DNA of 54,274 nt, from positions 1 through 54,274 of the forward strand of contig NZ_BAGD01000275.1 in assembly GCF_000308635.1 (NCBI RefSeq), given 5' to 3'. The position numbers were made by a program, and so were the translations under genes. Shown piece after piece: positions 9,237 through 18,058 of this stretch. The notes beneath the pieces are model-generated. The model was not told the origin of the DNA, searched no databases, and worked only from the letters and a program-made list of their open reading frames with translations. Every line of letters starts with the position of its first letter. The stretch's first letter is position 1. This stretch comes from Nocardia otitidiscaviarum NBRC 14405. Its GTDB lineage: Bacteria > Actinomycetota > Actinomycetes > Mycobacteriales > Mycobacteriaceae.

Positions 9237-9401
9237 GTGGCCGGTCTCCTGGCTGACGGGTGTCGCGCGGCGAATCCACCTTCCCAGGGCCGGGCCCCAG
9301 TGGCTCCGGACGACCTTGTCGCCCGGAACGATTCGTCGCTCCCGATCACAGTGGCGAGGGCCGCACCGGTTCCACACCGGTTTCCCGAACACCACGGCCC
9401 G
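9237..9401 (-). promoter_or_regulatory. cobalamin (AdoCbl-class) riboswitch
   Basis: Read on the minus strand, the leader contains all the core blocks of a B12 riboswitch: a GGAAACCGGTG..GGAACCGG arm, the B12 box GCCACTGTGA, then GGGAGCGACG, a second GCCACTGG, CTGGGAAGG, and the closing GTCAGCCAGGAGACC. GGCCGTGGT and ACCGGCC close the outer stem. It ends about 45 nt before the TTG of the lipoprotein gene. It should turn the transporter operon off when adenosylcobalamin binds, by termination or by hiding the ribosome site; which of the two cannot be read with certainty. Confidence 0.95.
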
Positions 9402-9517
9402 GCGAATGTAGCAGAGTGCGCGAACCGGGCATCCGCGCTCGTAGCCGGAGGTGCGGCCGGCGAACCGCCGGTATGCCGCCGGTATGCTCGACTCGGCCGA
9501 CGTGAGGAGATGAATCC

Positions 9518-9640
9518 ATGTGCTACCCGGTGCCGTGCGAGACGTGTGGCAAGACGACGTGGGCCGGCTGCGGCGAACACGTCGACGAGGTGCGCGCCCA
9601 GGTCGCCGAAATTCAGTGGTGCGACGGCCACCCGCGGTAG
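9518..9640 (+). CDS. 40-residue cysteine-rich zinc-ribbon-like protein
   Basis: Small gene starting MCYPVPCETCGKTTWAGCG and ending with a Cys and His near the C-terminus (WCDGHPR). GAGGAGA lies 7-8 nt before the ATG. Cysteines at 2, 7, 10, 18 and 35 with His22 and His38 suggest a treble-clef or zinc-ribbon metal site. I recall similar very short proteins being common and conserved in actinobacteria, of unknown function. The methyltransferase gene starts 13 bp downstream, so the two may be cotranscribed. Its own strand position opposite the riboswitch makes it the first gene of a divergent unit. Confidence 0.75.
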   Translation: MCYPVPCETCGKTTWAGCGEHVDEVRAQVAEIQWCDGHPR

Positions 9641-9653
9641 TAGACCGGACGGC

Positions 9654-10526
9654 ATGCATGATGCCGCCGCGGCAGCCGACGACACCGCCATAGCCGACGA
9701 CACCGCCATAGCCGACAATCGGGCGAACTGGGACGACCGCGCCGACGTGCACGCGCGCTCGGGCATGTACGACGTGGACGGATTCCTGAACGAACCGACC
9801 CGCATCTCGACGGTGGTGCGCAACGATCTGTCAGTCCTGGCCCCGCACCTCCCGGACACCGGCATCCGGGATCGGTCGCTGCTGCACCTGCAATGCCATA
9901 TCGGCACCGATACCGTCTCCTGGGCGCGGCTCGGGGCGGTCGACGTTCACGGACTGGATCTGTCGCCGAACTCGCTGCGCCACGCCGCCCGCATCGCGGC
10001 GGCGGACGGGCGCGAGATCACCTGGGTGGAGGGCGACGCGCGATTCGCCTCCGCACTGCTCGACCGGCGCTTCAGCACCATCGTGACCAGCGCCGGAACC
10101 ATCGTGTGGCTGCCGGAGCTCGACGCGTGGGCGCAATCGGTCCACGATCTGCTGGAACCGGGCGGGCTGTTCCTCATCCGCGACGACCATCCGCTGCTCG
10201 GGGCGCTCGGCTTCGAACCCTGGGAGATCAGCGAGGACTATCGGTCCGGCGGCGGCGTACAGACCTACACCGATTCGGGCAGCTACACACCGGGTTCGGC
10301 GGGACAGATCGCGCACGCGACCAACCACGAGTGGCGGCACGACCTCCAGGAGATCGTCACGGCCCTGCTGGACGCCGGGCTCGTGCTGGAGTCGCTGCGC
10401 GAACTGCCGTACATGGACTGGCACGCCTTCCCGGAACTCGTCGCCTGCCCGGAAGGCTGGACGCTGCCCGCGGGCGCGCCGCGCATTCCTTTGAACTTCG
10501 CCGTCGTCGCCCGGCGTCCGCGCTGA
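9654..10526 (+). CDS. class I SAM-dependent methyltransferase
   Basis: 290 aa. The SAM-binding motif I region is 'LLHLQCHIGTDTVSWARLGA', followed by the acidic strand end 'VHGLDLSPNS' and 'EGDARFA', the Rossmann pattern of class I methyltransferases. 'LEPGGLFLIRDDHP' is the motif III region. The ATG at 9654 is chosen because upstream codons overlap the small Cys-rich gene. The N-terminus has a short repeat ('DDTAIADDTAIAD') from an 18-bp direct duplication. The acceptor substrate is unknown. Confidence 0.82.
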   Translation: MHDAAAAADDTAIADDTAIADNRANWDDRADVHARSGMYDVDGFLNEPTRISTVVRNDLSVLAPHLPDTGIRDRSLLHLQCHIGTDTVSWARLGAVDVHGLDLSPNSLRHAARIAAADGREITWVEGDARFASALLDRRFSTIVTSAGTIVWLPELDAWAQSVHDLLEPGGLFLIRDDHPLLGALGFEPWEISEDYRSGGGVQTYTDSGSYTPGSAGQIAHATNHEWRHDLQEIVTALLDAGLVLESLRELPYMDWHAFPELVACPEGWTLPAGAPRIPLNFAVVARRPR

Positions 10527-10534
10527 CCGTCGAT

Positions 10535-11575
10535 TCAGGCACCGGTGCCGGGTTCGGACCAGATGTCGGCCGCCACCACGGATTCGGTGCGGCCGTAGCG
10601 GTCCAGCAGGTGGCCCAGGAGTTTGTCGTGGCGCAGGGTGATGACGCGTTCGGCGATGGTCATGGCGGGATGCAGTGCGGTGAGCGTGTTCTCGAAGCGC
10701 AGCACATCGCTCATGGTGTGCAGGCCCGCCTGGACGAGCAGGTTGTGGGTGCCGGTGGTGGCGGCGCAGTTGCGGGTTTGGGGGAGTGCCACCACGGCGT
10801 GACCGACGCGGGGGAGGTCCGCGGCGGGAACGGTGGCGCGGAAGGTGACCGCGACCGGCCAGCCGCCGAGTGGGCGGGCGAAATCGCAGCGGAAGCGGAA
10901 CAGGCCGAGTCCGGTGAGGTCGTCGACCCGGCGTTTGACCGTGGACGTGCTGACCGCGAGGGCGGCGGCCAGTTCGGCGTAGGGCGCGCGGCCGTCGCGG
11001 GCCAGCAGGCCCAGCAGGGCGCGATCGACCTCGGTGAGCCGGGAGCGGTCGCGATCGGCCGGTGACCGGGCGGGCGGTGCGGTGAGCCGGGTGCGCTGCG
11101 CGGGATCCAGGGCGTCTATGCGCCAGTCGCCGCCCTCGGCGAACATGTGGGTGACCAGGCTGGCGTGCACCGCACCGATGTGGGGCAGTGTCGGCAGGAT
11201 GTCCAGCGTGTAGCGCGACATGGCGGCCAGATCGGCGGTGGCCACGGTGGTGAACAGCCGCTGGGCGCTGGCCGTGCGCTCGATGGTCACCATATGCGGA
11301 TGCGTCGCCAACCGCGCCGCCACCGTGGCGGCTTCGCCTGCGGCGCAATCGATCTCGACATAGGCCACGGTGATCCGGTCCAGCAGGCGCGGTCCCGGGG
11401 ACACCGTCACCCAGGCCGTGCCGCGCGCCCGCAGCCGACTCCAGCGGCGGGCGGCGGTGACCGGGTCGACGCCCAGGACCGCGCCGAGCTCGGTCCAGGA
11501 GGCGCGGGGGCGCAATTGCAGGGCGTGGATGAGCGCGAGCTCATCCTCACCGATCGGTTCGCAATGATCCTGCAT
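10535..11575 (-). CDS. Lrp/AsnC-type regulator with two tandem HTH/ligand-binding halves
   Basis: 346 aa, about twice a normal Lrp protein. Half one has an AsnC-type HTH (residues 8-55, 'WTELGAVLGVDPVTAARRW') and a RAM-like domain. Half two has a second HTH ('YAELAAALAVSTSTVKRRV', about residue 200) and a second ligand-binding part. It is divergent from lactate 2-monooxygenase with 110 bp between the starts, the layout of a local regulator and its target. Likely role: control of the lactate gene in response to a small organic acid or amino acid (inference). Its 3' end lies 8 bp from the converging methyltransferase gene. Confidence 0.85.
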   Translation of the reverse strand: MQDHCEPIGEDELALIHALQLRPRASWTELGAVLGVDPVTAARRWSRLRARGTAWVTVSPGPRLLDRITVAYVEIDCAAGEAATVAARLATHPHMVTIERTASAQRLFTTVATADLAAMSRYTLDILPTLPHIGAVHASLVTHMFAEGGDWRIDALDPAQRTRLTAPPARSPADRDRSRLTEVDRALLGLLARDGRAPYAELAAALAVSTSTVKRRVDDLTGLGLFRFRCDFARPLGGWPVAVTFRATVPAADLPRVGHAVVALPQTRNCAATTGTHNLLVQAGLHTMSDVLRFENTLTALHPAMTIAERVITLRHDKLLGHLLDRYGRTESVVAADIWSEPGTGA

Positions 11576-11634
11576 TCACTACCGCTCTCGCGTGGATTTC
11601 CTGCACGTGGACCGCTGTGGGAGCCCAGTATCGC

Positions 11635-11658
11635 ACTCTCGTCGAGCACAGAGAGAGT
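11635..11658. promoter_or_regulatory. candidate operator between Lrp-type regulator and lactate monooxygenase
   Basis: Inverted repeat ACTCTC-N12-GAGAGT in the divergent intergenic region, 28 bp before the ATG of the monooxygenase. The arms are short and partly simple (GAGAGAG), so this is only a candidate site for the divergent Lrp-type regulator. Confidence 0.3.
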
Positions 11659-11685
11659 TCGCATCGGAAAGGCGGGCAGTCGGCC

Positions 11686-12846
11686 ATGGCGTTCGGGGAC
11701 TACCAGAACGAGATCTACTTCAACGGGTTGCGCGGTGTGGTGCCGCCGCTACCGGTGAGTTTCGCGGAGCTGCGGGATCGGGCGCGCGCGGCCATGCCGC
11801 CCTCGGTGTGGTCGTATGTGGCGGGCGGCGCGGGCGACGAGCGCACCCAGGACGCCAATGTCACCGCCTTCGACCACTGGGGGCTCATCCCGCGCATGTT
11901 CGTGGGGGCCAAACAGCGTGACCTGTCCGTCGAGCTGTTCGGAACCACCTGGCCCGCACCGGTTTTCCTGGCTCCGATCGGAGTGATCGGACTGTGCGCG
12001 CAGGACGGGCACGGCGATCTGGCCACCGCCCGCGCGGCGGCCCGCACCGGCGTTCCGATGGTGGCCTCCACCCTGACCGTCGACCCGATGGAGCAGGTCG
12101 CCGCCGAATTCGGTGCCACGCCCGGCTTCTTCCAGCTGTACACGCCCACCGACCGCGAACTGGCCGCCAGCCTGGTGCGCCGGGCCGAGCAGGCGGGCTT
12201 CCGGGGCATCGTGGTAACCCTGGACACCTGGGTCACCGGCTGGCGGCCGCGCGATCTGTCCACCGGCAATTTCCCGCAGCTGCGCGGGCACTGCCTGGCC
12301 AACTACTTCACCGATCCGGTGTTCCGCGCCGGACTGGACCGCACCCCCGAGGAGGACCCGCAGGCCGCCATCCTGCGTTGGATCCAGCTCTTCGGCAATC
12401 CGCTCACCTGGGACGATCTGCCGTGGCTGCGGTCGCTCACCGAGCTGCCGCTCATCGTCAAGGGTATCTGCCACCCCGACGACGCCCGCCGCGCGGTGGA
12501 CGGCGGGGTCGACGGCATCTACTGCTCCAATCACGGTGGGCGGCAGGCGAATGGGGGATTGCCCGCGCTGGACGTGCTGCCCGAGGTGGTCGCCGCGGCG
12601 GGCGGGGTGCCGGTGCTGTTCGACTCCGGGGTCCGCTCCGGGGCCGATATCGTCAAGGCGCTCGCGCTGGGGGCGTCGGCCGTCGGCATCGGCCGCCCCT
12701 ACGCCTACGGTCTGGCGCTGGGCGGGGCCGACGGCATCGCGCACGTGCTGCGCACCCTGCTAGCGGAGGCGGATCTGATCATGGCGGTGGACGGCTATCC
12801 GACGCTGAAGGATCTTGCCCCGGAGGCGTTGCGCGCGGTGCGGTAG
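11686..12846 (+). CDS. lactate 2-monooxygenase (FMN-dependent alpha-hydroxyacid oxidase family)
   Basis: 386 aa. Oxidises L-lactate with O2 to acetate, CO2 and water in the characterised mycobacterial enzyme. The FMN and active-site motif 'SNHGGRQANGG' contains the catalytic His283; the Q-A-N-G-G variant is typical of lactate 2-monooxygenase rather than lactate dehydrogenase. 'FDSGVRSGADIVKALALGA' binds the FMN phosphate. ATG 11686 is preferred to an upstream in-frame codon because it aligns with family N-termini and is preceded by GGAAAGG. The last 68 bp overlap the 3' end of the converging histidine kinase gene. Confidence 0.88.
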   Translation: MAFGDYQNEIYFNGLRGVVPPLPVSFAELRDRARAAMPPSVWSYVAGGAGDERTQDANVTAFDHWGLIPRMFVGAKQRDLSVELFGTTWPAPVFLAPIGVIGLCAQDGHGDLATARAAARTGVPMVASTLTVDPMEQVAAEFGATPGFFQLYTPTDRELAASLVRRAEQAGFRGIVVTLDTWVTGWRPRDLSTGNFPQLRGHCLANYFTDPVFRAGLDRTPEEDPQAAILRWIQLFGNPLTWDDLPWLRSLTELPLIVKGICHPDDARRAVDGGVDGIYCSNHGGRQANGGLPALDVLPEVVAAAGGVPVLFDSGVRSGADIVKALALGASAVGIGRPYAYGLALGGADGIAHVLRTLLAEADLIMAVDGYPTLKDLAPEALRAVR

Positions 12847-14062
12847 CGAGGGTGACGGTCAACCGGACGCCGCCGAGGGGGCTGTCGGTCAGGGCGGCGG
12901 TGCCGCCGTGCAGGCGGGCCTGTTGCGCGACCAGCGCGAGTCCCAGTCCGCTGCCGGGAGTTTCGGTGTCGAGACCGCGGTAGAAGCGGTCGAAGACCTT
13001 GTCGCGCTCCTCGGGCGGCACTCCGGTGCCGTCGTCGTCGACGGTGAGGGTGACCATTCCGGCCGGGGCGCGGCGGGCCGCCACCTCGACGCGGGTCGCG
13101 CCGCCGTGGCGGATGGCGTTGGTGATGGCGTTGTCCACCACCGAGCGCAGGCCCGCGGCCAGGCCCGCCAGCCGAATCGGCTGCGGGACAGTGGATATCA
13201 GAGTGACGTCGGGGTGACGGCGGCGCGCGTCGTCGACCACCTCGTCGACGAGTTCGTCGAGATCCACCTCCTCCCGGTCGGCGTCGGTGGTGAGCTCCCC
13301 GAGGGCGAGCCGTTCCAGGGCGGACAGGGTGGATTCCAGGGAGCTCTGGGCGGCCAGCACGTCGGTGAGGATCTCGGCGCGCGTCGCCGCGGGCAGTTCC
13401 ATGGCGGACAGCACCTGGAGATCGGTGCGCATGGAGGTCAGCGGGGTGCGCAGTTCATGGGCGGCGGTGGCGGCGAAGTCGCGGGCGGTGGCCAGCGCGT
13501 CGGCGGTGTGGCGGCGTTCGGCGTCGATGCGGCCGAGCATCTGGTCCATGGCGGTGGCCAGTTCGGCGGTCTCGGTGGTGGCGGTGCGGCGCGGGAAGTC
13601 CAGGGACAGCCGGGTGCCCACATCCTTGGTGGCCGCGGTGAGCCGGCGCAGCGGCAGCACACTGCGGTGGGCGAAGAACCAGCCGAGCGCGGCGGCCAGC
13701 GCGATGGCCGAGAGCGCGACGGCGACGATGTGGAATCGCCTGCGCTCCACCGCCGTCGCCACCACGTCCCGCGGTACCGCGAGTCCCAGATCCACCCGGT
13801 CGCCCTCGCGCAGATCGGCGGGCAACTCCCAGCAGCCGTCGCCGTTCGGTTCGAGGCGGACCACCCGGCCGTCGCAGGCCGCGGCCGACGCCGTCCCGTC
13901 GACCCGCACGACCTCGAGTGAGCGCAGCGCGGCATCGAGTTCGTCATCGGTTCGGGTCTGCACGATGAGCAGGAACACCACGCTCATGGCGACAATGGCC
14001 AGGGCCGCGGACAGCGCGCTGGCGAGCGCGACGCGCGTGCGCAGGGAGACGGGCCGCCTCAC
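12779..14062 (-). CDS. prrB: PrrB-like sensor histidine kinase
   Basis: 427 aa membrane kinase. TM1 spans about residues 11-35, an extracytoplasmic loop about 36-110, TM2 about 111-131, then HAMP. The dimerisation domain carries the phosphorylated His202 in 'AAHELRTPLTSM', and the catalytic domain has an N box near 'VVDNAITNAIRHGG', G1 'DDDGTGVP' and G2 'GSGLGLAL'. 'SALERLALGELTT' and 'VAQQARLHGGTAAL' closely resemble my memory of mycobacterial PrrB. The GTG at 14062 overlaps the regulator stop (GTGA). Its Pro-rich tail is encoded in the 68-bp overlap with the lactate monooxygenase gene. Confidence 0.85.
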   Translation of the reverse strand: MRRPVSLRTRVALASALSAALAIVAMSVVFLLIVQTRTDDELDAALRSLEVVRVDGTASAAACDGRVVRLEPNGDGCWELPADLREGDRVDLGLAVPRDVVATAVERRRFHIVAVALSAIALAAALGWFFAHRSVLPLRRLTAATKDVGTRLSLDFPRRTATTETAELATAMDQMLGRIDAERRHTADALATARDFAATAAHELRTPLTSMRTDLQVLSAMELPAATRAEILTDVLAAQSSLESTLSALERLALGELTTDADREEVDLDELVDEVVDDARRRHPDVTLISTVPQPIRLAGLAAGLRSVVDNAITNAIRHGGATRVEVAARRAPAGMVTLTVDDDGTGVPPEERDKVFDRFYRGLDTETPGSGLGLALVAQQARLHGGTAALTDSPLGGVRLTVTLATAPRATPPGQDPSASDSRPPP

Positions 14063-14757
14063 GGCTCCTCCCGCAGGCTGAATCCGACCCCGCGCACGGT
14101 GTGCACCACGCGCGGGCAGCCGGTGGCCTCGATCTTGCGGCGCAGATACGAGATGAAGACGTCCACCACCTTGGTCTGGGTCTCGAAGTCGTACTGCCAC
14201 ACCAGCCGCAGCAGCTGCGCGCGGCTGAACACCTGCCCGGGCGCGGTGGCCAGGGCGGCGAGCAGGTCGAATTCGCGCTTGGTCAGGTCGAGCGGAACGT
14301 CGTCGGCGTAGACGCGGCGACTGCCCGGATGGATCACCAGCGGGCCGACCACGATGGGTGACGGGTCCGCGGTCCGGGTGGCCGGGGCGGGGACCCGGCG
14401 CAGCAGGGCGCGCAGCCGGGCCACCAATTCGCCCAGGTCGAACGGTTTGGTGAGGTAGTCGTCGGCCCCGGCCTCCAGAGCGCCGATGCGGTCGGTGATG
14501 GCCGAGCGCGCGCTGAGTACGCAGATCGGCACCTCGTTGCCGAGTGAGCGCAGCGCGGTGACCACACCGACGCCGTCCAGCGTGGGCATGTTCAGATCCA
14601 GCACCACCGCGTCGGGGGCCACGGCGGCGATCCGCCGCAGCGCGGCCGCACCGTCGGTGGCGGTATCGACGGTGAATCCGGAGAGCCGGAGCCCGCGCGT
14701 CACCGACGCCAACACCCGGGCGTCGTCGTCGACCACCAGCACGCGATTGCTCACCAC
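14059..14757 (-). CDS. prrA: PrrA-like response regulator, OmpR family
   Basis: 232 aa. The receiver domain has the acidic pocket at residues 10-12, phosphoacceptor Asp54 in 'VVLDLNMPTLDG' and Lys104 in 'YLTKPF'. The winged-helix DNA-binding domain ends in 'HTVRGVGFSLREEP'. Both ends match my memory of mycobacterial PrrA. It starts with two GTG codons (14757 and 14754); the first is used here. It is the first gene of the pair, with the kinase coupled by a 4-bp overlap. Its targets cannot be read from this sequence. Confidence 0.87.
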   Translation of the reverse strand: MVSNRVLVVDDDARVLASVTRGLRLSGFTVDTATDGAAALRRIAAVAPDAVVLDLNMPTLDGVGVVTALRSLGNEVPICVLSARSAITDRIGALEAGADDYLTKPFDLGELVARLRALLRRVPAPATRTADPSPIVVGPLVIHPGSRRVYADDVPLDLTKREFDLLAALATAPGQVFSRAQLLRLVWQYDFETQTKVVDVFISYLRRKIEATGCPRVVHTVRGVGFSLREEP

Positions 14758-14879
14758 AGCCCTCAGACTAAACCCGCGAACGCGCAGCTATCGCTCGGCG
14801 CGAGAGGTAGTGGAGAGCAGTGGGCACGATGCTTGGACGAACACCCGAGCGACGGTACGGGGTCGGATTTCGAGTACGG

Positions 14880-14894
14880 CTAACACTTGGTTAG
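14880..14894. promoter_or_regulatory. candidate regulatory inverted repeat upstream of the phosphomutase
   Basis: CTAAC-acttg-GTTAG lies 54 bp before the GTG of the phosphomutase gene, in an AT-richer part of the 191-bp divergent space to prrA. A similar GGCTAG follows 12 bp on. Possible operator, unproven. Confidence 0.3.
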
Positions 14895-14948
14895 GAAATG
14901 GCTAGAACGTTCGCGTTTGGCTGACAGACCGTTGGGTATCGCTGGCGG

Positions 14949-15701
14949 GTGACGCGAGAGGTGCCAGGGCTGCCGGAATCCATCGCCGCCGGATTGTTCG
15001 ATCTCGACGGGGTGCTCACCGATACCGCCGCGGTACACCGCCGGGCCTGGCGGCGGACCTTCGACGGATTCCTCGAACAGTATGTGGGAGAAGGGTTTCG
15101 GCCCTTCAGCGACACCGACTATCTGGATTACGTCGACGGTCGGCCCCGGCTGGACGGGGTGCGTGAGTTCCTGCGATCCCGGGATATCGAACTGCCCGAC
15201 GGCGCGCCCGACGACCCGCCCGAGGCGTGGACGGTCACGGCGCTCGGGGAGGCCAAGAACCGCCTGCTGCTGGACCTGCTGGAGCGGGAAGGGGTGCGGG
15301 TGTACCCGGGGTCGGTCGACTATCTCGCGGCGGTGCGGGCCGCCGGACTCGCGGTGGCGGTGGTGACCTCCTCCGCCAATGCCGGGGTCGTGCTGGCCGC
15401 CGCCGGGCTGGGCGAGGCGTTCCAGGCCCGCGTCGACGGCACCGTCATCCGGCAGCGTGCGCTGCGCGGGAAACCCGCGCCCGACTCCTTCCTCGCCGCC
15501 GCAGCAGCGTTGGGCGTCGCGCCCGCGAATGCGGCCGTCTTCGAGGACGCCGTCTCGGGCGTGCGTGCCGGGCGGGCCGGCGGCTTCGGGTACGTGGTCG
15601 GCGTGGACCGGATGCGCGACGGCCGCCACGAACAGGCGCTGCGCGACGCGGGCGCGGATGTGGTGGTGCCGGATCTGGACCGGCTCGGGGACGGGGTATG
15701 A
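14949..15701 (+). CDS. HAD-family beta-phosphoglucomutase-like protein
   Basis: 250 aa cytoplasmic HAD phosphatase/mutase. Motif I 'FDLDGVLTDT' gives nucleophile Asp18 and acid/base Asp20; motif II lies at 'VVTSSANA' and the metal acidic motif at 'VFEDAVSGV'. Such enzymes convert beta-glucose 1-phosphate to glucose 6-phosphate. It sits directly before a GH65 phosphorylase with an ATGA overlap, the same order as M. tuberculosis Rv3400-Rv3401. The GTG start at 14949 precedes a family-like N-terminus. Together the two would feed disaccharide phosphorolysis products into glycolysis. Confidence 0.88.
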   Translation: MTREVPGLPESIAAGLFDLDGVLTDTAAVHRRAWRRTFDGFLEQYVGEGFRPFSDTDYLDYVDGRPRLDGVREFLRSRDIELPDGAPDDPPEAWTVTALGEAKNRLLLDLLEREGVRVYPGSVDYLAAVRAAGLAVAVVTSSANAGVVLAAAGLGEAFQARVDGTVIRQRALRGKPAPDSFLAAAAALGVAPANAAVFEDAVSGVRAGRAGGFGYVVGVDRMRDGRHEQALRDAGADVVVPDLDRLGDGV

Positions 15702-18058
15702 CGGCACCGGATCCCGGATTCGAGATCGCGCCCTGGCACCTGCGCTGGCAAGGACTGGATCTGGACGCGCTGCACCGCACCGAATCCATCTTCGCGCTCT
15801 CCAACGGCCACATCGGCCTGCGCGGCACGCTGGAGGAGGGGGAACCGGTGGGCACCCCGGGCACCTACCTCAACGGCTTCCACGAGAAACGCACCCTGCC
15901 CTACGCCGAGGCCGGATACGGCTATCCGGAGGAGGGGCAGACGGTGGTCAACGTGACCGACGGGAAGATCGTCCGGCTGCTCGTCGACGACGAGCCCATG
16001 GATCTGCGCTACGGCACAACCATTGCGCACGAACGGATCCTGGACTTCCGCTCGGGGACGCTGCGCCGTTCCACCGTCTGGGAGTCGCCCACCGGGCGGC
16101 GGGTGCGCATCCACTCCGAACGGCTCGTCTCCTTCACCGAGCGGGCCCTGGCGGTCGTCCACTACGAGGTCGAACCGCTGGACGCGGACCTCGAACTGGT
16201 GGTGCAGTCGGATCTGCTGGTCAACGAGCCGATCAGCGTGCCGCGCGACGATCCGCGGCTGGCGGCGGCCCTGGACCGGCCCCTGGCCGCGGACTTCGCC
16301 ACCGCCCGGGACCACTCGGCCACGCTCTGCCATCACACCCGGCGCTCCGGGCTGCGCATGGCGGCCGCCATGAATCACGAACTGGCCGTGGCGGTCACGC
16401 CGCGCTGCGAGATCTACGCCGAGGACGATCTGGCGCGGCTGACCATCGCGGTGGACCTCGCCCGGGGCGACCGTGTGCGCCTGACCAAATACCTCGCCTA
16501 CGGGTGGTCCAGCCGCCGCTCCACCCCCGCGCTGCGCGCCCAGGTGGAGGCGGCGCTGGCCGCCGGGATGGAAACCGGTTGGGAGACACTGCGTCAGCGC
16601 CAGCGCGACTTCCTCGACGCCTACTGGGCCGACGCCGATATCGAGATCGACGGCGATCCGGAATTGCAGCAGGCGGTGCGCTTCGCGCTGTTCCACGTAC
16701 TCCAGGCGGGTGCGCGCGGCGAGAACCGGGCCATCCCCGCGAAGGGGCTCACCGGCACCGGCTACGACGGCCACGCGTTCTGGGACACCGAGACCTTCGT
16801 GCTGCCGGTGTTCACCTACACCATGCCCGTGGTGGCTCGCGACGCGCTGCGCTGGCGGCACTCCACCCTGGATCGGGCCCGCGAGCATGCGCGGCGGCTC
16901 GGGCAGCCGGGTGTCATGTTCCCGTGGCGCACCATCGACGGGGCCGAGGGGTCGGGCTACTGGCCGACGGGGACCGCCGCGGTGCATGTGAACGCCGATA
17001 TCGCGCACGCGGTGGTGCGCTATGTCGCGGCCACCGGGGACGAGCGGTTCGAACGGGACCTCGGCGTCGAACTGCTGGTCGAGACCGCGCGACTGTGGGA
17101 CGGAATCGGCCACGAGGACGGCGCGGGCGGATTCCGCATCGCCGGAGTGACCGGCCCCGACGAGTACTCCGCCCTGGCCGACGACAACCTGTACACCAAC
17201 CTGATGGCGCGGCGGAACCTGGACGCGGCCGCGGCGGCCTGCGCACGCCACCCCGATATCGCCCGCGAACTCGGCGTGGACGCCGACGAGACCGCGCGCT
17301 GGCGCGACCGCGCCGCGCGAATGCTGGTGCCGCACAACGACGAACTGGGCGTCCACGAGCAGTCGGCGGGCTTCACCCACTACGCCCGGTGGGATTTCGC
17401 CGCCACGCCGCCGGAGCACTATCCGCTGCTGCTGAACTACCCGTACTTCGCGCTGTACCGCAAACAGGTGATCAAGCAGGCGGATCTGACGCTCGCCATG
17501 TATCTGTGCCCGGACGAGTTCACCGCCGAGCAGAAGCGGCGCAACTTCGACTACTACGAGGCGCTCACCGTCCGGGATTCGTCCCTGTCGGCCGCCGCGC
17601 AGGCGGTGCTCGCGGCCGAAGTGGGGCACTTGTCGCTGGCCTACGACTACTGCGTGGAGGCGGCGCTGACCGATCTGCACGATCTGCACGGCAATGTCGG
17701 CAGCGGGCTGCACATCGCCTCGCTGGCGGGCACCTGGCTGGGCTGCGTGGGCGGCTTCGGCGGGCTGCGCGACCACGACGGCGAGATCTCCTTCGCCCCG
17801 GCGCTTCCCGACGAACTCGAGCGCATCGCGTTCCGGCTGGTGTGGCGGGGGCGGCGGCTGTCGGTGGAGATCCACGACCATGTCGCCACCTACACCCTGC
17901 GGTCGGGGGACCCGCTGCGGTTGACGCATCACGGCACCGGATTCCGGCTGGCCGAGGAGCCGCGCAGCTTTCCGATTCCGAAGGGTGCGCGGGTGCCGCG
18001 GCCCGCGGTGCCGTCCGGGCGTGAACCGTATCGGCGGCAGCGGGCGGCGCGCTCGTGA
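15698..18058 (+). CDS. GH65 family disaccharide phosphorylase
   Basis: 786 aa, the same length I recall for mycobacterial Rv3401. The N-terminal beta-sandwich (about 1-270) is followed by an (alpha/alpha)6 barrel. 'FWDTETFVLPVF' is the substrate pocket, and the general acid is Glu489 in 'VTGPDEYSAL'. 'VIKQADLTLAMYL' is the phosphate-binding neighbourhood. Likely reaction: phosphorolysis of trehalose, maltose or a related disaccharide to beta-glucose 1-phosphate, which the coupled mutase would convert further. Which disaccharide it prefers cannot be decided here. It has no signal peptide, so it acts in the cytoplasm. Confidence 0.88.
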   Translation: MTAPDPGFEIAPWHLRWQGLDLDALHRTESIFALSNGHIGLRGTLEEGEPVGTPGTYLNGFHEKRTLPYAEAGYGYPEEGQTVVNVTDGKIVRLLVDDEPMDLRYGTTIAHERILDFRSGTLRRSTVWESPTGRRVRIHSERLVSFTERALAVVHYEVEPLDADLELVVQSDLLVNEPISVPRDDPRLAAALDRPLAADFATARDHSATLCHHTRRSGLRMAAAMNHELAVAVTPRCEIYAEDDLARLTIAVDLARGDRVRLTKYLAYGWSSRRSTPALRAQVEAALAAGMETGWETLRQRQRDFLDAYWADADIEIDGDPELQQAVRFALFHVLQAGARGENRAIPAKGLTGTGYDGHAFWDTETFVLPVFTYTMPVVARDALRWRHSTLDRAREHARRLGQPGVMFPWRTIDGAEGSGYWPTGTAAVHVNADIAHAVVRYVAATGDERFERDLGVELLVETARLWDGIGHEDGAGGFRIAGVTGPDEYSALADDNLYTNLMARRNLDAAAAACARHPDIARELGVDADETARWRDRAARMLVPHNDELGVHEQSAGFTHYARWDFAATPPEHYPLLLNYPYFALYRKQVIKQADLTLAMYLCPDEFTAEQKRRNFDYYEALTVRDSSLSAAAQAVLAAEVGHLSLAYDYCVEAALTDLHDLHGNVGSGLHIASLAGTWLGCVGGFGGLRDHDGEISFAPALPDELERIAFRLVWRGRRLSVEIHDHVATYTLRSGDPLRLTHHGTGFRLAEEPRSFPIPKGARVPRPAVPSGREPYRRQRAARS

